A DNA stretch of 64,000 nucleotides, taken from contig CATQJL010000112.1 in the NCBI GenBank assembly GCA_958299035.1, forward strand, positions 41,916,833 through 41,980,832, written 5' to 3'. Origin of the DNA: Cylicocyclus nassatus (taxonomy: Eukaryota; Nematoda; Chromadorea; Rhabditida; Strongylidae). Shown in pieces: positions 26,301 through 35,706 of the stretch. Position 1 is the stretch's first letter. Each line of letters opens with the position of its first letter. The notes under the pieces were generated by a model. The model saw nothing but the letters and a program-made list of their open reading frames with translations, was not told where the DNA came from and made no database searches. Made by a program: the position numbers and the translations under genes.

Positions 26301-27108
26301 ACTAAGCACTAGTATTTTAGAGGTTCAAGATTAAGTCACATGATGCAAAGATAAACGAATATGATGACTAGCGCTAATATTTTAGAGGTTCAAGACTACT
26401 TCACGCTCATTTGCCCCGTCAATGAGTAAATTACAAAGCAAAAAGATAATGCGAAGCAATGTTACTATGGGTAAGTTTCGAAGTCACCGGCAACCATTGA
26501 CTGAATGTAGAAATTACAGGCTTAACAACCTTGAGTGCTTTTTGCTTGTTATTGATACCCGATATTATGATACAATTCAACATACCAAACGATAGTAACG
26601 GAACAAAGCTGTTTTTATATTCGCTCATGCTAAATAAGGTAATTTTATTTTCTACCACAAATCAGTTCCAGCTAAATGCCAAAGTACACCTCGAAATACC
26701 TTCAGACTATGGTCAATTTCTTTATTTTTATTATACGACATCGTGAACTTCGCGGAATGATCGTTATTGGCGCCACCTCATCGATGAGTCACCCTCTTAA
26801 GTGAATCTACGTCCTATAATTCCAGAATTGAAATAAAGTATCATGTTTCACCTTCCCAGGGTATTTGGTAATCGTTAATTGCGTAAAAATCATTCAAGAT
26901 AGATGTTTTTCTGTAGAGTTTACTATTATACATTGTAAAGTCTTCGACTAAAGCTTATTAGCGTGCTTTGACTTGTGCAGTACATTGCACATCAGGCTAA
27001 CTTGATTTTCAGAAGAAGCACAAGGAATATTGCCTCACTTCAAATCTGCTTGAGCAGAGCCAGTTAATTTTGTTTAGGCTCTACCAATTAAGAACAACTG
27101 TAAAATAG
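17315..27108 (+). CDS. Seven-transmembrane serpentine chemoreceptor, Srsx-like
   Basis: Eight exons join in phase to 299 codons plus a stop: 17315-17354, 17416-17586, 20846-21025, 21072-21198, 21251-21332, 26386-26470, 26520-26638 and 27013-27108. All donors are GT and the acceptors are CTCAG, TTCCAG, TTTCAG or TTTAG-like. Seven hydrophobic segments are visible (roughly residues 8-31, 38-61, 81-105, 124-149, 174-199, 222-248, 256-267). Landmarks are Cys80 before TM3, Cys162 in the second outer loop (the usual disulfide pair) and Asp106-Arg107 ending TM3 ([17 protein letters not shown]). Length and layout fit nematode chemoreceptors (about 300 residues). Srsx is my best family guess; a related serpentine family is possible. 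The role would be odour or small-ligand detection at the membrane of a sensory neuron. The start is the first ATG before a 61-bp intron, and an upstream exon cannot be excluded. Introns 2 (3.3 kb) and 5 (5.1 kb) are filled with transposons. Confidence 0.85.
17591..20514. repeat. Outer inverted repeat around the intron 2 insertions
   Basis: CCTGGAATGATATCCACG at 17593 is repeated inverted at about 20494-20511, with the adjoining GAAAGTCC also conserved. Copies of AAAATGGACTT/AAGTCCATTTT occur inside both ends. This looks like an older element that received the hAT-like insertion at 17850-19370. Its exact termini and target duplication are not clear. Confidence 0.55.
17850..19370. mobile_element. 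hAT-like non-autonomous element, 1521 bp, perfect 8-bp duplication
   Basis: Terminal inverted repeats CAGGGTCAAGCGTG are flanked on both sides by AATGGACT (17842-17849 and 19371-19378), an exact 8-bp duplication as made by hAT transposases. The interior has subterminal runs of ACGACCCCCC and two diverged internal copies of a block of about 200 bases (18010-18230 and 18885-19080). No transposase is present. It lies in intron 2 of the chemoreceptor gene. The exact duplication suggests a fairly recent insertion. Confidence 0.9.
21545..21775. repeat. Palindromic repeat in chemoreceptor intron 5
   Basis: The block CAAGGCGCCATATACTTTTG ... CAACGCTCGCGA at 21591-21640 is repeated inverted at about 21685-21727, with weaker outer arms extending to 21545 and 21775. 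It is a likely short foldback element; no terminal duplication was identified. Confidence 0.75.
21848..22800 (-). pseudogene. Decayed Tc1/mariner transposase fragments, two copies
   Basis: The minus-strand reading at 21855-22110 contains [12 protein letters not shown], then [13 protein letters not shown]. These correspond to the conserved PYSPDLNP block and the following [16 protein letters not shown] segment near the C-terminus of Tc1/mariner (DDE/D) transposases. A diverged second copy of the same sequence lies at about 22620-22800 (CGGCGAGTACGGG, CATTCTGCAGGAGTAATGAA, CTATCCTGCTGG). Both have stops and frame changes, and the N-terminal catalytic part is missing. They are relics in intron 5 of the chemoreceptor gene, in antisense orientation. 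Confidence 0.6.
22232..22265. other. Strong hairpin, 10-bp perfect core
   Basis: GGCGCTCAGT (22237-22246), GTTT loop, ACTGAGCGCC (22251-22260). With one mismatch the arms extend to 17 bases each. It lies between the two transposase relics, so it may be part of their element rather than an RNA gene. Confidence 0.6.
23149..23526 (-). other. Unrecognised open frame inside chemoreceptor intron 5
   Basis: About 125 codons are open on the minus strand, bounded upstream by TGA. The first methionine is far inside, so it has no good start. The composition is protein-like ([20 protein letters not shown]), but no family is recognised and no splice sites fit. It could be a transposon-derived or retrocopied fragment. 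Confidence 0.2.
24226..25929. mobile_element. hAT-like foldback element, 1704 bp
   Basis: The ends are CAGAGGTGCGATAG and its complement. The flanks CTTCAGTG (24218-24225) and CTTCAGAG (25930-25937) agree at 7 of 8 bases, as expected for a hAT duplication. Inside are long arms of about 525 bases (24390-24915 and 25065-25580) that are highly similar and inverted. The centre carries two inverted GTGGAGACTTT..CCCC blocks (24944-25036), and near both ends are direct copies of ACCTTCACTTTTG. No transposase ORF is present. It lies in intron 5 of the chemoreceptor gene. Confidence 0.85.
26310..26400 (+). repeat. Tandem duplication over the exon 6 acceptor
   Basis: TATTTTAGAGGTTCAAGA occurs at 26313-26330 and again at 26378-26395, 65 bases apart, along with shared GATAAACRAA sequence. 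The second copy is the splice acceptor that gives an open exon 6. The first copy would lead to TAG after about 15 codons. Confidence 0.8.
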
Positions 27109-27437
27109 TGCAATGTTGCAATGCACGCGACGTTGCAATTTTTATCTCCACGAACTGGCTAAAGCCTGGTGCTTGTCAAACGGTGTGTGCCGCGTGCGAA
27201 ATGAGTCCAGCTACCATTTACAACACAATGCAGCTCCTTTCACGTTACAAAATCAGAAGACGCATTTGCCTCTTTCGGTATGGAGATAGTAATCATGGAA
27301 TACTCATTCCTCAAAGTGAGAGTTCTTTTGTTGACTAGCGGCAGAAAGTACAGGCTTTTGCCACTCACAGTTTCGTGGTTCGAAATGGTTTCGTATTTTT
27401 GATAGTCTAGAGACATAGGCCCGTAGTAAAGCTCGGT

Positions 27438-27670
27438 CACGGGAGATGATCTCCCGTGAGCCTCTCATATGAGGTTTTATCGGGTGAGATGAGGACTGTC
27501 CGTGTTTTCGTAGTGTAAGTATGGAGGGTCACCCTACAGGTGAGCTTCAGATGAAGCCCGGCAGGGAGATCAGCTCCCGACCGAGCCATCGGAGATGAGC
27601 CGGATGACGACATTAGGTAAATATTGTGCTAAAGAGGAGAGCACAGAGAACTCCCGAGTAACTTACGAAA
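27438..27670 (+). repeat. Dispersed GGGAGATGATCTCCC repeat, copy 1
   Basis: The block contains several short hairpins (CGGGAGATGATCTCCCG, GGGAGATCAGCTCCC) and ends in CTCCCGAGTAACTTACGAAA. A diverged copy in the opposite orientation is at 51236-51480 and ends with the same GAGTAACTTACG. Family unknown. Confidence 0.6.
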
Positions 27671-28316
27671 CATCGCAGCTGACGTTCTTTTGCGGTGCAG
27701 AACTCCCAAAACTGCACAATTTCGGGCGCCCAAGTGAGTGAGGATCGATGAACAGCTGATCGCGCGACGAAATAGAAAAAAAGGTTTTTTTGCATTTTTC
27801 TTGCAGTTGTTGCTCGTTTTTCTCAAAGAATCGCTTCAGACAACAAAAAAATAAATTCATCTTTCTAATCATTTTTTGTTAAATGTATTTTTTCGTCGTA
27901 TGATTGCCAAAATAGTGTGTAATTGTTTTATCTTGTTATTTGCTAGGCGAAATCTTTGACAGCGGTTATCATCGATTTTTTCGACAGCGGCCGCTGTCAA
28001 AGATCGCCAGGCCAAGTAGCAAAAACGGTGTCGCTAGCCGCACCACGGCACTCCTGCTTGAAATGCATTAGTCTTCTCCATTTGACTATTAATGCACAAA
28101 TGGCAGAAACGTTCCAATTTTGAAAACGCGAATGTTCAGTCAGTGATCAGCTCCAAATGAATCGCTCCCCCGGCAATGTGCTGAGGCGCGATGAGATCAC
28201 CTCCCGTCCGCCTCAAGAGAGATGCCCTAATGGGGGTTTACTACGGGCCATAGTCTGCCTAAAAAGTGACTGCTTTTTGAGTTCCTATAATCTCCCCCCC
28301 CCCCTCCCTCCCACCC

Positions 28317-28455
28317 CAGGTGGCGTACCCAGGATTTCGGCTCGGGGGAGCGCGGCAAAAAATTTTCCAAATGAAGGTGCGTGGCGTCAGCCACGCACTC
28401 CGAAAAAACTGGGGGCTTCTCAAAATTGCTGCGGGCCCCCAAAGGTACGCCACTG
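28317..28455 (+). mobile_element. hAT-type MITE, 139 bp
   Basis: Ends GGTGGCGTACCCAGGATTT and GGTACGCCACTG form an inverted pair of the common CAGTGGCGTACC type, with an inner hairpin GTGCGTGGCGTCAGCCACGCAC. The flanks are C-rich, so an 8-bp duplication cannot be judged. Related copies are at 36893-37217 and 54266-54463. Confidence 0.75.
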
Positions 28456-30636
28456 CTCCCCCCCCCCTCTCAAAAGCAAAGGTTGTTCAACAGAAGGTGA
28501 CTTCTTCTCTCTAGTGACTAAGTGCGCATCAAGACGTTTCGGAACGGTGCTGCACATGGTGCATTACTGAGTTTGCAACTGTCTTCTGCTTCCTACACTC
28601 ATTCTCATTTCGATATAAGAATGCCATCGTGTAGGCACAAGTCCACTGTTCAACATACCTTCGTTGTCCTACCCTAGCCTACTTTGTTCAGCAAAGGAGT
28701 AGCAAACAGTAAACGCGTGCAAGTTGATGCGGCTTTGCGAACGTCGTTTGCGACAGAAGCTTTGGCGTTTGAATTTTGAGCTGGCTGATTGCATTTTCAA
28801 GGAAATTCCGCTCGCTGCAAGATATAGGAGATTGCAAAAGCTTATTATAAAACAACTTTTTCTATTTTAAAGTAAAATTGAAACTTTCTTGTCTGGTTGT
28901 AGTAGGAATGCATGTTGCACGGGTCAAACACAGATTTGGCTGTTTCTTGGTCTGTAGGGGTCATTCAGTGCCCTAATTACGGTGTTGGAATTTGCAAAGT
29001 AGTGTGATCGATGTTGCAGTGTATATGGTCTACTGGTTTGGATCAAAACCTCAAATCTGGTCGAAGCTCAGTACATCAACCATTCAAAGCGCACAAAAAG
29101 GCTTTTTCAAGCACAACCGGCCATAGCCGTGATAAGGATGCCAAAGACCCTTCCCATATGAAGTTTTGAGCAAATCTGAGATCTTGACTTACATACCATG
29201 TACCCACCTCAATTACACAGGAATGTTTTTTTTTGTGCGAAGAGTGTGTGATATTTGTTATCGCCAAATTAGATAACCCTCACGTATCAAGTTTGAGAGA
29301 AACCCACGGCCATATAGCTCAAGCCTATACTACAAAATATTAGGTCCAACGTGAAATGATCAACAATATGGAGGTACGCATAAGAACAGCGGAAACACAA
29401 CACTTAGCGCAAGTTAATCATGATTTTAGCTCAAAGCACCGAAAAAAATTGGTCCCCAACGTCCCTGTGCTACACATGATGTAGCACGACACTTTGCTGT
29501 GCACTTTGCCATTAACATGTTAAGACAACTAATTTTCGACGCAACTCTTGAATTTCCCCTTGTCGTTGTTTCATGACTGGTTGCTGTTTTACTTATTATT
29601 CTTGCGAGAATCTTCTGAACATGAAAAAGTGGTTACAAAATCAAGCCTATGAAGAAAAATGCGCTCCTGTCCTGCTAGATGCTCCATCACAACCGAAAAA
29701 AAGACTTGGCAGCGTTGCCTACTAAATGCGCGGAAAATCGCATCAAGTAGTACCAAATGAAACAAGATTAACAAAATGAAAGAATGCAAAAACACGTTTT
29801 TGCCCAATTTTTCTTTCAAAGTGAGAAGCTGTACTCGGCGATGCTTTCAGAATGTGCGTAGGCCCCAAGAGCTTCAGAATGATGTACGGTTTAACAGTAT
29901 CAGATTTTAAACAATGTAGAAAAACGTAAGAGAGCCAAATGCCTCGTAAAAGGCGCAGGAGGTAGCAAGGCAGTGCGCGAAAAGTGCTTGCACGGAAGAG
30001 CAAGGAAGAAACGGCAGAGATGTTTGGTTTTGGTTAGAGTTGTTCGAAGGTATTTTACAAATTTCTGCGACTTTATAAATGGGTCTGCTCGTTTAGAGAA
30101 TAGGAGCGCTGAAACCTCGCAAAAGTCGAAAAGTAACTTTTCATGTGCGGCTCCTTGTGCAAGTTTTGAACTTTTTTCTCTGAATTTTATTGAAATTCAG
30201 AGATATATTTTTTCAGCACAGAAAAAGCTGTAAAAATGCGTGTACTGCTCAATGTTTCACCACACTTTTACTCATTGAAACCACGATTATGCCGATGGGT
30301 AGTGAGCTTTGCATCCGGTCATATCTCGGATGTTTTCTGTTTCTCAAAGATAAAGGTTTTCTTTCTTTCATTGCCCAGGTCATTGAAGTATCAGGTTCTA
30401 TGTAGCGAAGGCTTAGTTGAGAAGCAATTTCACAATCTCACTCGCATGATTAAACCTGCGGCATTGTCCATATTCCTAAAGCTGAAATGAAGTGCTATAT
30501 CACTATCAGACTGTTTTCTTATTAGAGGCATCGAAGGACAAGCTGGCTGAACAGCATGCTTATAAGTTGCAGCGCTTCACTGAGACGATGTTATGTAAAG
30601 ATTATTGCATGACGAAGGCGCAGAGTTGAATATCAG
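28456..30636. other. Stretch without a supported gene
   Basis: Only short ORFs on both strands (the longest, 29743-30003 minus and 29973-30233 plus, overlap each other and have no motif). No repeats with clear termini were seen. Confidence 0.45.
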
Positions 30637-31048
30637 TTAAAGGCAGTGGATCGGCAAAATCCACCAACTCAGGATTTCAACGCGGTAAGTTCCTTAAGGC
30701 TCAAGTATAAAAATAGTGCAATCCCGGTTGCACAGCATGCTTTCCCTGCCGAGAAAATTGCTTTCAAACTTACACGCGGAGGCCAATCTTACACACATCT
30801 GGACGAGTTGGCAATTTCCCTTTCACCATCGGAGGCTACCCACCGCAACGCTATAATCATTGGGTCCTGCAACAATTTAGCGTCATCGGCCTTTCTCCAC
30901 TCGTCCAATTCCAAAGGGAAGGGCATTAAAAAATACTTATTTTCGTCGTTTTCAGGCTTTCAAAAGTGGATTTTCGGGATCAGTTTTGAAAAACCCCAGG
31001 TAAGCGCAAATTTGACTAGGTTGAGATTTGCCGAGCCACTGCCTTTGA
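30637..31048. mobile_element. TTAA-bounded MITE, copy 1
   Basis: It begins TTAAAGGCAGTGGATCGGCA and ends with the inverse (GCCGAGCCACTGCCTTTGAA; final TTAA mutated to TTGA). It shares most of its interior with the copy at 48628-49049 (TAATCATTGGGTCCTGCAAC versus TGATTATAGGGTCCCGCAAC). TTAA ends suggest a piggyBac-like integration preference. The long ORF at 30646-31119 is the body of this repeat and is not called as a gene. Confidence 0.75.
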
Positions 31049-31271
31049 AGCGGGCGCGAACGCGACGGGCGCGTATCTTCAAGGTTATATATGCTGCTCC
31101 TCATGCGTTCTACGGCTAGTAAAGCCGCGATTGCACCCAAAGATGTTGCGCCTTCGTCATACACCAGCCTACACAGAATTTACCAGTAAAATAGGTTAAC
31201 ATTGGATGTAACCCAGTCATATGTAGAGGACTCTGGCTTAATACTCGGCATCCCACCAGATCTGGGATATA

Positions 31272-32260
31272 TAGGTCGTTCCAAAAGTGATGTCGCTTTT
31301 TTCAAACGTATGCCACATCTCGCGGAACAAAGATGTATAAGAGATTCTGGTATCATTTGATGCAGCATTTCATTCTCTTTCTAATGGTTATGAAGTTGTT
31401 GCAATACAGTCAATGAGCTTCCAGAAAAGAGTCAGAATCTGCGACCTATGCTTTTTGAGATGGCCAAGTTTCACAATTTTTCTAAAATTTTATAACAAAC
31501 CTCAGAAGTAATGGATGGATGGAGCAAACCCTACAGAGAACAGCACAACTTTTTTCTACTTTCCAGAGCTCGTCGTAATTTTTGTACATATTTTTTGATG
31601 GAACAACCGAACTTTAGTAGGCTCGTCTCAGACACAAGTGCATCAAACGCCAACAAGTCTTTGGATTTTGAAACTTACAAAGGTGGATTATAGTTTGGCA
31701 ACAGTTTTACAAACTAAACGAGGATTTACCGCTTCGATTTAGCAACTTTCGAAAATTTCGGGTACACCTTGGGGCGCCTTGGAAAAGTTAAATTATGATG
31801 ATTTTATCCCGGAAAACTTGATGAATCGGAGAGGAGAAAAAGCTGCATCGAATGACACCCGAGTCGCCTGCAGGTTGTTGTTGAGGTATGACATGACTAA
31901 ATATGGAATTTGATGGCATTGAGAAATTGATTGTAGAAACTCTGAGAAGCAAGCTAAGGAAAAGAAAAAATACTATGTTCTATAGTGTTTGCTTTATTTA
32001 CTTGTCATTTGTACTTTTTCGGAGATTAGGTACAAAAATTTAAAAAAATAGCCGAACTTGACCATGGCAAAAAGCATGAGTCGCAGATTTTGGTAATTTT
32101 TTGAGAGCTCATTGAATATTACGCAATGAAATTACAACCGGTAGAAAGGGGATGAAATGCTGCATCGAATGCTCCTAACAATAAGATCTCTTGAAAATGT
32201 TGATTCCACGAATAGTGGCGTTCATTCCAAAAAAGCGACATTACTTTCGGAACTACCTAA
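31272..32260. mobile_element. Mariner-type MITE, about 990 bp
   Basis: The left end TAGGTCGTTCCAAAAGTGAT and the right end (reverse complement TTAGGTAGTTCCGAAAGTAA) are inverted copies for about 35 bases, both followed by GTCGCTTTTTT. TA flanks both sides. No transposase ORF is present. Confidence 0.8.
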
Positions 32261-32818
32261 TATTTAGTTTCTACAGATTTTATTAGAGTATTTTTGTATT
32301 GACCCACCCGAATCTTATTCGATGAGGCTTTTCCTACGTCTAGTAATTGCCCTCAAAGTGCACGGAGCCTAATTCGACGCGCCGAATTGTCGGTTTCAGT
32401 GTTGCGTTTCGATACGTGTTTTTATGTAAAGTTTCCGCTTATGATATGTTTCATCCTGTGGCGAAAGCTAAGCTATGGAGCAGCTCGTCCGCTTTCTTTT
32501 ACGAGGCTTTCAAACTGTAGTTTTTTTGTTTTTTTTTTTCAATGTGTACATGAGCCCGCCTAGGGTTATTTATACAAGGTCGTGACGGCATATAATTAGC
32601 AAAAATACCGGATCCATATTCTGGTAGGACACTGCTTTCAAGCATCTTTGCCTTAATTTTGTAAAACGTGAAGTACGTTAATACAACATTTTATTGACCT
32701 TTAATCTATAAACATCTACATATTGCCGAAAAATTCATTATCAATGCCACACAAAGGTTGTTCTCTTCAGTTCCAGATTCAAAATCTTCTCAGAAACAGA
32801 GCCCTGCGAGGAGCTAGT

Positions 32819-33640
32819 CTAAGTATTCTTGGGCGTCGAGCTGTTAATCTTCTGAAAAGTCCAAGGAAACAAGCATCGATGTGAACCACTGTGGAGAACA
32901 GCTGGAAGCACATAGCGAAATACCCCATCCGAAACTATTGTTGAACCTACCGTCACTAGTACTGTAAAAAACGCATACATATTGGTAGGTCTCATTACGA
33001 CGAGCGGAACAGAAATCACGCAATCTCCAAATTGAGCCGTTAACGGAAAATTGCTGGAATTACTTCTATTGAGTCTGCGTATACCAGTTATATGGATATG
33101 GATGGATATGGATGAGACTCATGGATGAGTGGGACACACAATCATTGAATGTAAGAAACTGATTTTCAAGCTACATTTGCGTTGTCCATTATGCACACTT
33201 ATGAGCCTGAAATTACCAGAAGTGCTTTTATATTCCTACGCGCCAGCTGATCTAGTCAGGCAAGTAAGTGAGTGATTCATATCTTGGATGCTGCATATAA
33301 TTCTCTGCTTCTAATTTATGCAATGGATCACACAAAAAGTCTTTGCTTAAGTACATTTATATTCCTCTCAAAAATCGTAACCAGAAATGATGAGGTCTTA
33401 ACAAATCCTAATAATATTCGTAACTGTTAATGTGGATTATTTCAACACTTACAGATGATCATATCGTTACTGTTCGTGTATTTAAGATAGTAAATGCCAG
33501 AGAAGGACTTTTTAGAATATTCTTGCCAACTATTTTGGTTATCACTTCCAAATAGAACAGCAAACATTTCTAGCTCTTGCAAATTTCCTGACACATAAGT
33601 AGTTACGTAAACATCGTACGTTTTCATATTTTTATAGGAT
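32819..33640 (-). CDS. Two exons of an unrecognised membrane or secreted protein gene
   Basis: Two segments look coding. The first (33462-33627 or slightly upstream, minus) reads MKTYDVYVTTYVSGNLQELE ... GSDNQNSWQEYSKK and ends at a CATCT/GTAAGT donor. The second (about 33084 to 32819, minus) follows an acceptor CGCAG or CCAG. It contains an N-glycosylation-like NRSNSS run, the block FGDCVISVPLVVMRP, a hydrophobic stretch MYAFFTVLVTVGSTIVS and a stop after SSTPKNT. The simplest donor leaves one base while the acceptor expects two, so either the donor is TGTAA/GTGTTG or a small exon is missing. No start exon was found. The upstream edge of the first exon abuts the palindromic MITE at 33644-34569. 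No family is recognised; a surface protein is an inference from the hydrophobic segment and glycosylation sites. Confidence 0.5.
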
Positions 33641-33643
33641 ATA

Positions 33644-34569
33644 CTGGGTTATCCCATAAGTCTTTTCATTTCTGAGTTTTCGTTGTAATAAGTCACACAC
33701 TTCTTATTCTAATAAGATATCAGGATATCATTCGAAAGAGCAAAGCAACCTCTATAAGAGGGCGTTTATGCTTTTGCACAAGCTTTGGTCCATCGCGAGT
33801 TTTAAACCAAAATCTAAAAAGTTCCGGATGCCCAGAAAACCGAAAAATTTTCATATCTTCGTTTGAAAAAAATCCGACAGATCTCTAACTCGCTCACGCA
33901 TATACATTCCATATCAGACATTCATATGTGTTGTTGCCGTATTTTTTATCAGCTAGAAATCAAGAAACCGAGAATTTCCATGTTTTTATCGAAGTGATGC
34001 TGTGCTGTTCTTACACTAACAGTTGTATACTAGAAGCCCTTAGAAGTACTACTGTAGATGTTTGGCTCTCTATATGCTCTGGTTTCCGAGATATGTTGAT
34101 TTAAGCGTGAAAAGCCCGAGTGAATAAAGGTAATCGTGAACCAGAGCATATAGAGAGCCAAACATCTACAATAGTACTTTTAAGGGCTTCTAGTATACAA
34201 CTGTTAAAGTAAGAACTGCACAGCATCACTTCGATAAAAACATGGAAATTTTCAGTTTCTTGATTTCTAGCCGATAAAAAATACGGCAACAACACATATG
34301 AATGCCTGATATGGAATGTATATGCGTGAGCGAATCAGAGGTTTGTAGGATTTTTTCAAATGAAGATATGAAAATTTTTCGGTTTTCTGGGCATCCGAAA
34401 CTTTTTAGATTATGGTTTAAAACTCGCGATGGACCAAAGCTTGTGCAAAAGCATAAATGCCGTCTTATAGAGCTTGCTTTGCTCTTTCGAATGTTATGCT
34501 ACTGTCTAATTAGAATATGAAGTGTTATAGCGAAAACTCAAAAATGAAAAAACTCATGGGACAACCTAA
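33644..34569. mobile_element. Near-perfect palindromic mariner-type MITE, 926 bp
   Basis: The two halves are inverted copies almost throughout, with a centre near 34085-34140. The ends (CTGGGTTATCCCATAAGTC and, reversed, TTAGGTTGTCCCATGAG) are flanked by TA at 33642-33643 and 34570-34571. No transposase is present. It sits directly upstream of the minus-strand exon ending at 33462. Confidence 0.88.
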
Positions 34570-34571
34570 TA

Positions 34572-35706
34572 TTTTTCCAGATAACAAATAGTCATGCACA
34601 TCGAAGTCTCGAGTATTTGGTGTGCGAGAATCTACTAGGTTTGAGAAACGTAAAAGTGACTTCGAGGAGGTAACAAAAACAAAGCAAATATTGCTAGAAG
34701 AAAAGAAAAATTGGATTCAGCATAAAGTATATTCTCGACTTCTAGTATTGCGGAAAAGGAAAAAAATTGAAGGGAAAATACTGTATAGTGTGCGCCCACC
34801 ACTCTGACAACGCGTCAGACCACTACTCGCCGTTTAGGTCTGATGGAATGGGAAAAGAAAGGAAAATGTGTGTCTTAAAAGCATCCCTTAAAGAACAACC
34901 TTACATTTGTGTACAACCTCATCTTGAAATCGTCAGTTTGGAAATGGACAAGATACAATCCAAAAATATCAGAATAGTGGTATAGCGTTCTCAAGTAGCA
35001 AAGTCTAAAAATTGCTGTTCACACTAATAGAAAAGCACTCATGATATGATAAATCTTATCCATGCATTGAAAGGCATCGGTTTTTTGCCCTCATCAGAGA
35101 GTATCTGCTTTGCAGTTTTGTGTTTGGTAGTGATAAGTGAGCATTTGTTCTGCAAGTCTAAATTTGAGTGGGTCAGCAAGGGCAAGGTACCCTATGCCAG
35201 ACAAGCTACGTAGACAACTAGCAGCCAGAAAATGTGGGATGATCATCATTATTTTTTCTATGCTCTTGTACAAAGCATTTGTTTGAAACCATGAAGTGTC
35301 GCTTTGTGAACCAGGCATCGGTTGATTTCGAACGCTTTCGCCAACCGGTTTCTATTTATCCAACCTGCTAATATATTGTTCACATATCCATGGAATCAAT
35401 TACGGTACAAGTAAGACATAGACTGAATTAATATTTTACTGTGTTTCATCATGCTTTCGCTCTCTTGTTATTCATTTGTTAGACTATAGTTGATAAGAAT
35501 ACATAAAGATGTTACTCAACAATGTCGGAGCTGTTAACAATTGCGAAACAAGTTGCTGTGCATACGTATCGTTGAGATTGAAACACCAACTAAATGACAC
35601 TTTTTTCACCATTTTCGAAAAATTTGCTTTATGCAGAATTGATGTTGCTTTGACAAAATCGACATCATAACAGCCAACTGCAAGCTCATTGATCATTCTT
35701 TCTCCT
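34572..35706. other. Stretch with weak ORFs only
   Basis: Minus ORFs at 35094-35318 and 35484-35744, and plus ORFs at 34622-34985, are open for 60-86 codons, but none gives a phase-consistent exon or known motif. Part of this lies beyond the stop of the minus-strand gene ending at 35707 and may be its 3' untranslated region. Confidence 0.35.

Noticed and set aside
28227..28514. Several overlapping ORFs on both strands
   Set aside because: They run through homopolymer C-tracts and a hAT MITE.
30646..31119. 157-codon ORF on the + strand
   Set aside because: It is the body of a TTAA-bounded MITE whose other copy at 48628-49049 does not keep the frame.
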